From Gracilimonas sp031581265 (GTDB taxonomy: Bacteria > Bacteroidota > Rhodothermia > Balneolales > Balneolaceae): 64,000 bases of DNA. The position numbers were made by a program, and so were the translations under genes. A model generated the notes under the pieces. That model saw nothing but the letters and a program-made list of their open reading frames with translations. It ran no database searches and was not told the DNA's origin. Every line of letters begins with the position of its first letter. Position 1 is the first letter of the stretch. The stretch is from assembly GCF_031581265.1 (NCBI RefSeq), contig NZ_JAVLBQ010000011.1:1-64000 (forward strand), written 5' to 3'. Shown here one piece after another: positions 16,506 through 24,640 of the stretch.

Positions 16506-17250
16506 TTTACCTTATCAAAAAATTGTATGTCTTGTTCCAAGCCTCACCGAATTACTGTTTGACCTGGGGCTGGAAGGCCAGGTTATAGGTCGAACCCGCT
16601 TCTGCATTCACCCCGAAAATAAAGTAAAAGAAGTTGAAATTGTGGGCGGGACCAAAAATCCCCGGCTGGAGAAAATTATTGAAATGCAGCCGGACATAAT
16701 CATTGCCAATAAAGAAGAAAATCGGAAAGAGGACATCGAAATTCTCCGCAAATACTCAAAGGTACATGTAACTGAAATTGATACTATTCAGGATGCCTTA
16801 CTTACCATCGCCAACTTAGGCCAATTACTTGGAGTTGAACATAAAGCCCAAAATCTTGTTGAGAAAATTGACTATCTACTTTCCAAAAAGCCGGAAGCGC
16901 CTGAATTATTTGTATCTTACTTTATCTGGAAAGATCCCTGGATGACTATTGGCAAAGATACCTACATTCACGACGTATTGGATGCCTATAATCTAAAAAA
17001 TGTTTTTCGAAACCTAATCCGTTATCCCAAAACCACATTAGAAGAACTGAGCTCACTTAATCCGGATGTTATTCTATTAAGCAGTGAACCTTATCCCTTC
17101 AAAGAAAAACACGAAGCCGAAATAAGAGAAGTTTGTCCTGCCTCTAAGATTGAACTTGTAAATGGAGAATGGTTCAGTTGGTACGGATCTCGTATGATTG
17201 AAGCTTTCACTGCATTAAACAGTTGGAGAAAATCTTTGACTAAAAGCTGA
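16498..17250 (+). CDS. Helical-backbone metal receptor (BtuF/TroA-like), no signal peptide
   Basis: A 250-residue protein of the class III periplasmic-binding fold used for cobalamin, haem and siderophore capture. VCLVPSLTELLFDLGLEGQVIGRT is the typical BtuF start, with GGTKNPRLEKIIEMQPDIIIAN and LEELSSLNPDVILLSSEP following. No signal peptide or lipobox precedes it, so as written it stays in the cytoplasm, which is known for a subset of this family annotated as cobalamin-binding proteins. No ABC permease or ATPase gene adjoins. Its start lies inside the end of the kinase gene (8-bp overlap), placing it in the same operon. Its ligand is unknown. Confidence 0.82.
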   Translation: MPDLPYQKIVCLVPSLTELLFDLGLEGQVIGRTRFCIHPENKVKEVEIVGGTKNPRLEKIIEMQPDIIIANKEENRKEDIEILRKYSKVHVTEIDTIQDALLTIANLGQLLGVEHKAQNLVEKIDYLLSKKPEAPELFVSYFIWKDPWMTIGKDTYIHDVLDAYNLKNVFRNLIRYPKTTLEELSSLNPDVILLSSEPYPFKEKHEAEIREVCPASKIELVNGEWFSWYGSRMIEAFTALNSWRKSLTKS

Positions 17251-17303
17251 CTTTGATATTGCCTTAGATTATTTTGGACTTAAAATTACTTTAGCATCAA
17301 AAA

Positions 17304-17684
17304 ATGTCCAAAGTTTTAGACTTTATTGATAGTCATAATGGCAACCAGCGAGAGGTGATGTACTATTTCCATAATTTGCTAACCTCATTCCCTACCGTGA
17401 CATCCTCTATCAAATACCGGATTCCTTTCTACGATCAAAAAACATGGGTTTGTTATTTGAATCCTTTAAAAAACGGAAAAGTATCGTTGTGTTTTATTCG
17501 AGGATATGAACTTTCTAATGAGCAAGGGCTTCTGGAGAGTAAGGGCGGGAAACAGGTACTTAGTGTAGATTTTGGAAGTGTAGCTGAAATCCCGGAAAGA
17601 GCAATACGGGAAGTAATCAATGAGGCGTTGTTTTTAGATGAAAATATTCCCTATAAGCCAAAAGGGAGAAAAATACAGGAATAA
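17304..17684 (+). CDS. DUF1801 / YdhG-like domain protein
   Basis: A 126-residue small cytosolic protein. The pattern REVMYYFHNLLTSFPTVTSSIKYRIPFYD followed by KVSLCFIRGYEL and a basic C-terminal tail matches the DUF1801 (YdhG-like) fold related to frataxin-like iron-binding domains. Members are widespread and uncharacterised; no catalytic residues can be assigned. It lies 53 bp after the TroA-like gene on the same strand and converges on the small hypothetical gene that follows. Confidence 0.72.
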   Translation: MSKVLDFIDSHNGNQREVMYYFHNLLTSFPTVTSSIKYRIPFYDQKTWVCYLNPLKNGKVSLCFIRGYELSNEQGLLESKGGKQVLSVDFGSVAEIPERAIREVINEALFLDENIPYKPKGRKIQE

Positions 17685-17690
17685 AAACTG

Positions 17691-17987
17691 TTAGCAGATT
17701 TCTCCATCTTTTGGATCAATATAGCATCCATCGCCACTCAGGGAGCGCTGCCAGTTTAGCTCACCTCTCAATTTTTGCAGCCAATCTTTAATCTCATCTG
17801 TTTCCTTATAAAAGGCTACATCTTCTTCTATATATGGCAGGTCAGAATCATCTTTTTCAGGGTGAATTTCTTTTTCATAAGCGATAACCAACTCATCCAG
17901 CGCTTGTTCTAATTCGCTTGACGGCTTATGCGATTCTTTTTTGTGAAGGATAATCATAGGGTAAAGTTTTAGTGACTTCGTACACAT
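17691..17987 (-). CDS. Hypothetical 98-residue acidic protein
   Basis: I do not recognise this protein. It is strongly charged with an acidic middle (EKEIHPEKDDSDLPYIEED) and ends GDGCYIDPKDGEIC with two cysteines. It is predicted soluble with no signal peptide. The start is uncertain: the ATG at 17987 gives 98 residues, and a second ATG at 17957 (MIILHKKESH) would give 88; neither has a clear ribosome-binding site. The gene stands alone, converges with the DUF1801 gene and is divergent from the response regulator. Function unknown. Confidence 0.6.
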   Translation of the reverse strand: MCTKSLKLYPMIILHKKESHKPSSELEQALDELVIAYEKEIHPEKDDSDLPYIEEDVAFYKETDEIKDWLQKLRGELNWQRSLSGDGCYIDPKDGEIC

Positions 17988-18086
17988 TAATGACAGCTAT
18001 AAAACAAATAAAATTTAATTCTCTTGGTAACATTAAAAAATTCTAATATATTAATATTAGAAAATTTTAATATTCATCTCGGTGTT

Positions 18087-18488
18087 ATGGACACTCTAAA
18101 AAAAGTAATGATAGTTGAAGACGATCCGCTTCTCTCCATCGTGGAAGAAAAGATGGTTAAGAGGTTGGGATATGAAGTCGTTGGGAAAGCAAAAAGCGGG
18201 GAAGAAACCCTGGATATGATCAAGGAATTTAACCCCGAAATTCTATTGTTGGATATGCAGCTTGCCGGATCTTTAAATGGTATTCAAACCGCTGAAGAAC
18301 TTAAAAAATGTCATAAGAACATCCCGGTGATCTTTTTGTCTGGAGATAATTCTGAGTCTGTACTTAAACAAGCAAAAGATGTGAACTATGTTGATTTCTT
18401 GCTCAAACCTGTTTCCCCCAAAGCACTTTCTGACTCCTTGACTAAAGCTTCAAAATACTCATCCCCGCTTTCACAAAATGCGGCTTAA
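18087..18488 (+). CDS. Single-domain response regulator (CheY-like receiver)
   Basis: A 133-residue stand-alone receiver domain. The ATG at 18087 is preferred to an upstream in-frame TTG (18024) because translation there begins just before the first beta strand. Conserved residues are the acidic pocket Glu11-Asp12-Asp13, phosphoacceptor Asp56 in LLLDMQL, Ser85 in IFLSGD and Lys107 in FLLKPVS. There is no output domain. Such regulators often receive phosphate from HisKA_2/HWE-type kinases; one is encoded at 58.7-60.0 kb, but no link is shown. A strong terminator follows. Confidence 0.9.
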   Translation: MDTLKKVMIVEDDPLLSIVEEKMVKRLGYEVVGKAKSGEETLDMIKEFNPEILLLDMQLAGSLNGIQTAEELKKCHKNIPVIFLSGDNSESVLKQAKDVNYVDFLLKPVSPKALSDSLTKASKYSSPLSQNAA

Positions 18489-18572
18489 TTTTTCCTTTTT
18501 GAAATGTAGTTAGATCAAACAAATACCCATAACATCCTATAAAGTAGTTTGACCGCTGCTTTATGACTATCT

Positions 18573-18612
18573 GAAAAGCCCGCTGTTTCCCCTAACAGTG
18601 GGCTTTTCTATT
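18573..18612 (+). terminator. Strong intrinsic terminator
   Basis: gaaaagcccgctgtt and aacagtgggcttttc form a 15-bp stem with one G-T pair around a 5-6 nt loop, then a T-rich tail. It ends the response regulator transcript, 85 bp past the stop. The stem also contains an A-run on its left side, so it may act in both directions. Confidence 0.88.
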
Positions 18613-18706
18613 TTTCAAATTAGTGGCATACAGTCCAGATTTTAAATTTGCAATTATACGTATATATGTGTAAATAAACGTTAAACATATAATGAAACAT
18701 ATTGTT

Positions 18707-18996
18707 ATGAAGAAAGCATTGTTATTTTTAATATCACCTGCTTGTGTTCTATTGTACCATCACAAGCTCAAACACAAGAATGGGATTATATTTGCACCGG
18801 CTATGACCCAGTAGCAGGTGATTTTTATACAGCTGCCTGGAATGACACGGGAGGTGGGGCGTGTGGACCAACTTCGGATGCTATATTTTGTTACTTCGGA
18901 GAATTACTTTGTTCCGGAACAATTACAAACGGAGGGCAATCTACAATGGCTAGCCCTTCTGCACTACCCTGCGACTGTTCAATCCAACCCGTTTAG
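18707..18996 (+). CDS. Small secreted Cys-rich protein, frameshifted in the signal peptide
   Basis: From ATG 18707 the frame encodes the start of a signal peptide (MKKALLFLIS...) but then runs into a stop after about 37 codons. The -1-shifted frame is open from 18685 to 18996 and encodes SIVPSQAQTQEWDYICTG onwards, including a typical signal-peptidase site (SQAQ) and a mature region of about 70 residues. One extra T in the T5 run at 18725-18729 would join them into MKKALLFFNITCLCSIVPSQA, a normal signal peptide. The mature part has six cysteines (YIC, GACG, IFCYF, LLCSG, PCDC) and many Gly/Ser/Thr. I do not recognise the family. It may be a sequencing error, phase variation or a dead gene. 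A lipoprotein gene follows after 26 bp. Confidence 0.5.
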
Positions 18997-19022
18997 TTAA
19001 TATAAAAATTAGGAGAAGCCTT

Positions 19023-19757
19023 ATGAGACATTTAAAAATAGCAACTTATATCATTTCGCTTATCATACTAACCGCCTGTCAGGGACAAAATCAAAATGAC
19101 TTTCAACCAGAAGATGCTCCACTCATAAATGAAATTACATTCAGTGATTCTTTTTCAGGTAAAAGCGCCAACAGTTCATTCTTTAATCCAAACCAATCAG
19201 ATCAAAACAGCTATAATATTGTGCTGAAAGAAGATTTTATTAATTCAAAGGATCAATGGAAAAACATCATGAAAGAGGTTCAGCCTCATATTGATATAAT
19301 TAATACTATTTATTTTGATGACAATAAAAGTTTGCAACAAAAGGATGATGAGATCAGTGAATTACTAAATGAGGATGAAATCACCTCTTACCAAAAATCT
19401 ATCTTAGAACAGGTTGCAGCCTGCAGAATGCTCCCCTTACTAATTAAATCTGATGAAAAGTTTTATAAAGAGGCTTCTGATTACGCTGAACTTCTTTTAA
19501 AGAACCAAAACTCAACTTTTGATTTACAAATCAACACCTTAGATCACTTAAAAAATTATTGGAGTGAAGATAGAATTGCCACCGCTAAACAAGAACTTTT
19601 AGAAACCGCTAAATCTCAACTTTCCGAAAGTGAATCTTATTTAGCATATCAATCTAAATCAAAACAAGAGTTGGAAAAATTGTCAGTTACTTACAATCAA
19701 ATTGAAAAAAAGGCATTACAACTTGAAGAAGTTATTAATGAAATTGAAAAGCTTTAA
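19023..19757 (+). CDS. Lipoprotein with helical/coiled-coil body, unknown function
   Basis: A 244-residue protein with an SPII signal peptide, MRHLKIATYIISLIILTAC, with the lipobox Cys at residue 19. After a Ser/Asn-rich linker (about 20-65), the rest is predicted all-helical, with heptad-like Leu/Lys/Glu stretches at about 95-130 and 180-244. Base composition is more AT-rich than its neighbours. An in-frame ggag sequence lies just before the ATG. It sits 26 bp after the Cys-rich secreted peptide gene and is probably cotranscribed, so the two may act together at the cell surface. I recognise no family. It converges with the YhdH-like gene only 3 bp later. Confidence 0.78.
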   Translation: MRHLKIATYIISLIILTACQGQNQNDFQPEDAPLINEITFSDSFSGKSANSSFFNPNQSDQNSYNIVLKEDFINSKDQWKNIMKEVQPHIDIINTIYFDDNKSLQQKDDEISELLNEDEITSYQKSILEQVAACRMLPLLIKSDEKFYKEASDYAELLLKNQNSTFDLQINTLDHLKNYWSEDRIATAKQELLETAKSQLSESESYLAYQSKSKQELEKLSVTYNQIEKKALQLEEVINEIEKL

Positions 19758-19760
19758 CTT

Positions 19761-20765
19761 TTAAGAAGTTTCGTGCTTTACAACTACCCGACCGGCTTGC
19801 TCAACTTCTAAGATTTTGTCAATTTCATTTGATAAACCTTCTAATCCAACTTCAGAAGTAAAGTCGGCCGGCAATTTATTGTGATTCATTCCGGCTATCG
19901 TATCCCAAATTTTCAATCGCATCGGCATTTTGCAGATGGCTGAATCGATCCCAAGCAAACTTACTCCGCGCAAAATAAACGGGTAAATACTCGTGTCCAC
20001 TTTATGCCCCAAAATATTGCCACAACAAGCCACTGCTCCATCGTGATTGGTTTGGCGAATGACCGCATCCAACATGCTTCCGCCTACCGTTTCAATCGCT
20101 CCGTTCCATTCACGGCTTAGCAGGAAATTATCGCTTACATCTGTCACCTCATCTCGGTGTATGACTTCCTTGGCGCCAAGCCCTTTTAGGAAATCCTCTC
20201 TGTCCATTTTGCCCGTGGCAGCAACAACTTCATACCCAAGTTCAGCAAGAAAAAATACCGACAAGGACCCCACCCCTCCTGTGGCTCCGGTAACCAAGAC
20301 TTTGCCGTTTTCGGGTGAAATTAACTCACGCTGAAGTCGCTTTACCCCGTACATGGCTGTAAAGCCGGCGGTTCCATATTTCATAGATTTTTTCAAGTCT
20401 AACCCATCCGGCAGAGCAACAACCCAGTCATGCGGAACACGAATGTATTCTCCATAACCTCCGGAAGTATTGGAGCCCAAATCGCGCCCCGTTACTACTA
20501 CTTTTTGTCCTTTATGAAATGTACCGGAAGTATCTTCTTCGACCTCTCCCGCCGCATCAATACCGGGAATATGCGGATAGTTTCGGGTCACCCCTTTATT
20601 GCCGGATGCCGATAATGCGTCTTTATAATTCAATGACGAATAATGCACTTTTATCAGCACTTCATGATCAGGTAAAAAAGAGAAAGGCACATCTTTGACT
20701 TCAGACACAAATTCACCTTTCGTATTTTCTTCCACCAAAAATGCTCTAAAAGTATCTGTACTCAT
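19761..20765 (-). CDS. YhdH/AcuI-type MDR oxidoreductase (quinone oxidoreductase / acryloyl-CoA reductase-like)
   Basis: A 334-residue zinc-independent medium-chain dehydrogenase/reductase. The N-terminal GroES-like domain contains HYSSLNYKDALS and HIPGIDAAGEV, and the NADPH-binding Rossmann fold begins VLVTGATGGVGSLSVFFLAELGYEV at about residue 152. The closing RVVVKH is typical of the YhdH/YhfP group. Members reduce acryloyl-CoA or other activated alkenes with NADPH; AcuI detoxifies acrylate from DMSP breakdown in marine bacteria. It is the third gene of a minus-strand operon after the SDR and aldehyde dehydrogenase genes, 1 bp after the latter. Confidence 0.88.
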   Translation of the reverse strand: MSTDTFRAFLVEENTKGEFVSEVKDVPFSFLPDHEVLIKVHYSSLNYKDALSASGNKGVTRNYPHIPGIDAAGEVEEDTSGTFHKGQKVVVTGRDLGSNTSGGYGEYIRVPHDWVVALPDGLDLKKSMKYGTAGFTAMYGVKRLQRELISPENGKVLVTGATGGVGSLSVFFLAELGYEVVAATGKMDREDFLKGLGAKEVIHRDEVTDVSDNFLLSREWNGAIETVGGSMLDAVIRQTNHDGAVACCGNILGHKVDTSIYPFILRGVSLLGIDSAICKMPMRLKIWDTIAGMNHNKLPADFTSEVGLEGLSNEIDKILEVEQAGRVVVKHETS

Positions 20766-20766
20766 T

Positions 20767-22134
20767 TTATTTCAATAATTTTTTTATCCATTTTAATTTT
20801 CCTTTATAGGGAGCGTATCGAAAAGGAATATCCAGCCAAATCGGTTTTTTCATGATGCTTTTGGTATGCGAAAAAGTATCGAAACTATATTTTCCGTGAT
20901 AGGCCCCCATTCCGCTTTTTCCCACTCCGCCAAATGGAAGATTATGGTTCCCAAGATGTGCCACTACATCGTTCACGGCCCCACCTCCAAATGAACATGC
21001 TTCCAATACCAGCTCTTCCGTGTTGCTGTCATTTGTGAATATATAAAACGCCAGCGGCTTCGGCTTTACGTTGATAATTTCAATAGCTTCTGAAATTTCA
21101 TTAAAACCTAGAACCGGAAGAATGGGACCAAAAATTTCCTCTTCCATCACCTTAGCATCCGAGGAAATATCCGTCATGACAGTCGGTTCAATAAAACATT
21201 CTTCCTTATCCGCTTCACCGCCATAAAATATTTCCCCGTCTTTCAAATATCCTTTCAATCGATCAAAGTGATCTTTATTCACAATTCGGGGATAATCGGG
21301 GCTTTTCTCAGGATCTTTTCCATAAAATTTTTGAATATGTTCTTCGAGTAGTTGGAGCATTTTGGGCTTCACCGATTCCTGTACCAGCAGGTAATCCGGA
21401 GCCACACAGGTTTGGCCCGCATTTAAGAATTTCCCCCATACTATTCGTTTGGCAGCAGTATTAAGATCCGTGGTTTCATCAACAATACAGGGACTTTTAC
21501 CGCCTAATTCTAACGTCACAGGAGTCAGATTCTTGGCAGCCGCCTCCATAACTATTTTACCAACCCGCGTACTTCCTGTAAAAAAGATATAGTCGAATTC
21601 CTGATCCAGTAAATCCTGATTTACCGCTACACCGCCTTCAACTACCGCCACAAATTCTTCCTTAAACCATTTCCCTAAAACCTCAGACAGGGCCGAAGAA
21701 GTATTTGGAGTTATTTCGGATGGCTTGATAACAGCGGTATTTCCGGCTGCTATGGCTCCTACAAGAGGCAACAATGCAAGTTGTACTGGGTAATTCCAGG
21801 GAGCAATAATTAATACCGAACCATAAGGTTCTTTAACGATATAATTGGATGACGGAAAGTTTATGAGTGAGCCGGATACTCGTTGTGGTTTTGCCCATTT
21901 TCTAAGCTTCTTGATGGTATAACTAATTTCATCATGCAAAATACCGAGCTCCGTAGCATACGTCTCCAGTTCAGGTTTTTTAAAATCAGCATACACGGCT
22001 TCCATGAATTCCTGTTCATGTTCCTTCAATAGCTTCTTAAGTGTTACGAGCTGATGAATCCTAAATTCAACCGATTTAGTAGCACCGGATTTGAAATAGG
22101 TGTGTTGCCTTTGCAATAACTCTTCTGCATTCAT
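20767..22134 (-). CDS. Aldehyde dehydrogenase (ALDH3-like, fatty aldehyde type)
   Basis: A 455-residue NAD(P)-dependent aldehyde dehydrogenase, the short form typical of class 3. Key elements: APWNYPVQLALLPLVGAIAAGN (cofactor and substrate wall), FFTGSTRVGK, general base Glu209 in TLELGGKSP and nucleophile Cys243 in GQTCVAPDY. The C-terminus PFRYAPYKGKLKWIKKLL is basic and amphipathic, as in membrane-associated fatty-aldehyde dehydrogenases, suggesting long-chain aldehydes as substrate (inference). It overlaps the upstream SDR gene by 4 bp (ATGA), so the two are translationally coupled: an alcohol/aldehyde pair. YhdH-like follows. Confidence 0.92.
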   Translation of the reverse strand: MNAEELLQRQHTYFKSGATKSVEFRIHQLVTLKKLLKEHEQEFMEAVYADFKKPELETYATELGILHDEISYTIKKLRKWAKPQRVSGSLINFPSSNYIVKEPYGSVLIIAPWNYPVQLALLPLVGAIAAGNTAVIKPSEITPNTSSALSEVLGKWFKEEFVAVVEGGVAVNQDLLDQEFDYIFFTGSTRVGKIVMEAAAKNLTPVTLELGGKSPCIVDETTDLNTAAKRIVWGKFLNAGQTCVAPDYLLVQESVKPKMLQLLEEHIQKFYGKDPEKSPDYPRIVNKDHFDRLKGYLKDGEIFYGGEADKEECFIEPTVMTDISSDAKVMEEEIFGPILPVLGFNEISEAIEIINVKPKPLAFYIFTNDSNTEELVLEACSFGGGAVNDVVAHLGNHNLPFGGVGKSGMGAYHGKYSFDTFSHTKSIMKKPIWLDIPFRYAPYKGKLKWIKKLLK

Positions 22135-22955
22135 GAGTCCTCCATCTTTCTACCTTTGAAAGTACTCATAGAATCATACACTCCAAAGATTTTACCTGCC
22201 ACAAAATCGTATAGTTTAGCCGGTAGTACCCCCCTGATGAATGGAGTTAACTTTACCATAAAAGGTTCTCTCAACCGATCTTTACCTGATTCTACAGCGT
22301 CTAAAATTTTATTGGTTATGGCATCAGTATCTAACAACGGCATCAGCAATGGGGCTGTTACACCTTCAAACATTCCTGTGTCAATATAACTGGGCATTAC
22401 GGTAAGTACTTTAACGGAAGCTTTATTTTTTCTAAGCTCTAAATTCAACGATTCTGACCAACCTACCGCAGCCCACTTACTGGCGGCATAAACGGTCATT
22501 CCGGGATTGGGAGTAAGTCCTGCTGCAGATGCGATATTGATTATATGTCCGCTGCCTTTTTCTTGCATAGCAGGCAGAAAAGCCCGGGCCACATACATTA
22601 ACCCAAGGCTATTTATATCCATGGTCCTTTTAATTTCTTCCATGTTTTGTTCATCAAAATTTTTTCCAGCTACAATTCCTGCATTATTGAATAAAATATC
22701 TACAGGTCCGTGCTCTTCAATTACTTTTTCAGCAGATTTTAGAACATCTTTGTGGTCACTTACATCCACTACATTTGTTATTACAGTATAACCTTGATCG
22801 GTTAACTCATTTTTGACGGAAGCAAGAGCCGATTCATCCACATCCCAAATAATTAATTTATCTGCACCTCGGCGAAGTGATTTCTTGCCCATTAACAAAC
22901 CAATGCCGCTGGCGCCACCGGTGATTAAAACATTTTTATTTTTAAAAGAGGACAT
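22131..22955 (-). CDS. Short-chain dehydrogenase/reductase
   Basis: A 274-residue classical SDR. The cofactor motif TGGASGIG is at 12-19, NNAG at 90-93, and the active site uses Ser143, Tyr156 and Lys160 (YAASK). Asp38 (IWDVD) after the second beta strand suggests NAD(H) rather than NADP(H). The C-terminal 60 residues (RGVLPAKLYDFVAGKIFGVYDSM) are typical of lipid or retinol-type SDRs acting on long-chain alcohols. It is the first gene of an SDR-ALDH-MDR operon, consistent with oxidation of an alcohol to aldehyde then acid. It is divergent from the Kelch-type lipoprotein gene, 117 bp away. Confidence 0.9.
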   Translation of the reverse strand: MSSFKNKNVLITGGASGIGLLMGKKSLRRGADKLIIWDVDESALASVKNELTDQGYTVITNVVDVSDHKDVLKSAEKVIEEHGPVDILFNNAGIVAGKNFDEQNMEEIKRTMDINSLGLMYVARAFLPAMQEKGSGHIINIASAAGLTPNPGMTVYAASKWAAVGWSESLNLELRKNKASVKVLTVMPSYIDTGMFEGVTAPLLMPLLDTDAITNKILDAVESGKDRLREPFMVKLTPFIRGVLPAKLYDFVAGKIFGVYDSMSTFKGRKMEDS

Positions 22956-23072
22956 ATAAAAACCTTATATTTAGGGCTTGAAATTAACCAAAAACTGATC
23001 ACAATTGTTTATACAAAAAAGTCGTGATTCAGGGTAATTATAAAAACAGACAATAAGTCCATTTTTAAACAA

Positions 23073-24155
23073 ATGAAAAGAATATTATCTCTACTAACTA
23101 TTGCAATTTTTGTAGCGTCTTGCCAGCAATCACCTAAGCAGGTGACCTTAAACTGGTCTGAAGCGGAGCCACTACCCATGCCGATTTCAAACAATGCTGT
23201 TACTTCAACAGTTATTGATGGCAATCCCTACCTTTATACATTCCTGGGACTTGAAAGCGGAAAATCCTATGAGGATGTAAGCGACTTTGCTGCTCGTTAC
23301 AATGTAGAAAATGAAACCTGGGAAGAAATTTCAGGGGTTCCTGACGAAATTGGCCGATTGGGCAGTACCACAGAAATGGTAAACGGCAACATCTACATTT
23401 TCGGCGGATATACCGTAGCTGAAGACGGAAGTGAAGTTTCTACCCACGAGGTATTCAAATACAATCCTGCTGATAGCTCTTATGAGCAAGTAGCCAATAT
23501 GCTATTGCCGGTTGAAGATGCCGTTTCCCTGGTCTATCAGGACCGTTATATTTACCTGGTAAGCGGTTGGACTAATACTAATAATGTTTCCAATGTTCAG
23601 GTTTATGATACCCAAACCAACTCTTGGGAACATGCCACTCCTTATCCGGGACCTCCTGTATTTGGTCATGCAGGTGGAATTGTTGGAAACACTATGATTC
23701 TTTCTGATGGTGTACAGGCTATCGTTGATGAAGGCGAGCGCATCTTTAATATGTCTCCCGGAAGTATCAAAGGGGAGATTAACGCCGAAGACCCAACTGA
23801 AATCACATGGACCCGAATTAATAAGCATCCCGGAAATGCTCGCTATAGAATGGCTGCAATAGGTATTGAAAGCCCGGTTGAAATGGTAGTTTTTGTGGGC
23901 GGTTCTACTAATCCATACAACTATAATGGCATTGGTTATAACCTCCGACCTTCCACTCCTGAAAATACCGTATTTGCCTACCGTTTAGATACCGAAGAGT
24001 GGGTTGAATTAGGAGCTCAACCGACTCCAAGCATGGACCATCGAGGCATTGCCAAAGCTAATGGTGAATATTATATTATTGGCGGAATGTTAAATAATCA
24101 GCAAGTAACTGACATGGTTCAGAAATTTACTGTGGAGCTTGAGCCGGCGAATTAA
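23073..24155 (+). CDS. Kelch-repeat beta-propeller lipoprotein
   Basis: A 360-residue exported protein. The signal MKRILSLLTIAIFVASC has its lipobox Cys at residue 17. The mature region shows Kelch repeats with the characteristic GG followed by Trp/Tyr spacing: NGNIYIFGGYTV, DRYIYLVSGWTN, FVGGSTNPYNYNG and GEYYIIGGMLN, with intervening TWEEI and SWEHA strands, giving a six-bladed propeller. Relatives include sialic-acid mutarotase and many uncharacterised surface proteins. Start and length are consistent. A terminator follows. It is divergent from the SDR operon. Confidence 0.85.
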   Translation: MKRILSLLTIAIFVASCQQSPKQVTLNWSEAEPLPMPISNNAVTSTVIDGNPYLYTFLGLESGKSYEDVSDFAARYNVENETWEEISGVPDEIGRLGSTTEMVNGNIYIFGGYTVAEDGSEVSTHEVFKYNPADSSYEQVANMLLPVEDAVSLVYQDRYIYLVSGWTNTNNVSNVQVYDTQTNSWEHATPYPGPPVFGHAGGIVGNTMILSDGVQAIVDEGERIFNMSPGSIKGEINAEDPTEITWTRINKHPGNARYRMAAIGIESPVEMVVFVGGSTNPYNYNGIGYNLRPSTPENTVFAYRLDTEEWVELGAQPTPSMDHRGIAKANGEYYIIGGMLNNQQVTDMVQKFTVELEPAN

Positions 24156-24184
24156 GCTCTCCTATTTAATTTGAGTTTTAAGAG

Positions 24185-24220
24185 AAAGCGAAAGGTTAAT
24201 AGCCTTTCGCTTTTTTTTTT
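24185..24220 (+). terminator. Intrinsic terminator after the Kelch gene
   Basis: aaagcgaaagg and cctttcgcttt form an 11-bp stem with loop ttaatag, followed by a run of ten T. It lies 30 bp past the stop codon. Confidence 0.93.
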
Positions 24221-24370
24221 GTTTTTAGATGTGAATTGGGTGGGTATAGTTTAGACTTCTAACCCTTAGCAACAGGACCCTTTCTCTGTCTCTTTCCCTA
24301 ACCTCGTTATCACTCCGCCAGGGAAAGAGGACGCCTTGGTGAATTTTTTAGTCGGTTACCCTCGTTACAC

Positions 24371-24446
24371 TCGTTGTGGCGGCTCCGCTCCGCAATGGGT
24401 GCAGGAGACTCCGCCTCAAATTATTAGAAATTTCTCCGGCTGAACC
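24371..24446. repeat. Dispersed intergenic repeat, copy A
   Basis: The segment with ggctccgctccgcaatg and tccgcctcaaa, then tccggct and aacca, recurs at 30853-30933 with roughly 80% identity by eye and the same orientation. Both copies lie between genes just after a plus-strand gene. Confidence 0.7.
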
Positions 24447-24524
24447 ATGATTTATTGGATTAAGCGATGTGCTTGATTTATCCCACTCCATCATAGAAAT
24501 CCTCCCATCAAGAAAATCATGGTT
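24443..24524. repeat. AACCATGATTT palindromic element
   Basis: aaccatgattt (24443-24453) and aaatcatggtt (24514-24524) are perfect 11-bp inverted ends, and the arms continue as an imperfect palindrome inward. The motif resembles a palindromic intergenic repeat common in Bacteroidota genomes. Confidence 0.7.
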
Positions 24525-24640
24525 AAACATGCTGCTATTACAAGATTCGTTGATCGGAGCATTATACAAAACCATCCTTTTATTGTTCCGCATTTGTGCA
24601 TTATCTTCCTTCTACATTTCCGATAACAAATTCACACTGT

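Larger units (their letters stand above)
24221..24640. other. 420-bp repeat-rich intergenic region
   Basis: Between the Kelch terminator and the M28 gene lie three non-coding structures: a ctctttccct / agggaaagag inverted repeat around 24288-24330, a 76-bp dispersed repeat (24371-24446) shared with 30853-30933, and an aaccatgattt palindromic element (24443-24524). The short ORFs in it are artefacts of these repeats. Confidence 0.6.

Noticed and set aside
18573..19757. RiPP or toxin-antitoxin interpretation of the Cys-rich peptide locus
   Set aside because: The peptide has a Sec signal and no modification enzyme, transporter or antitoxin-like gene is adjacent, so I left the role open.
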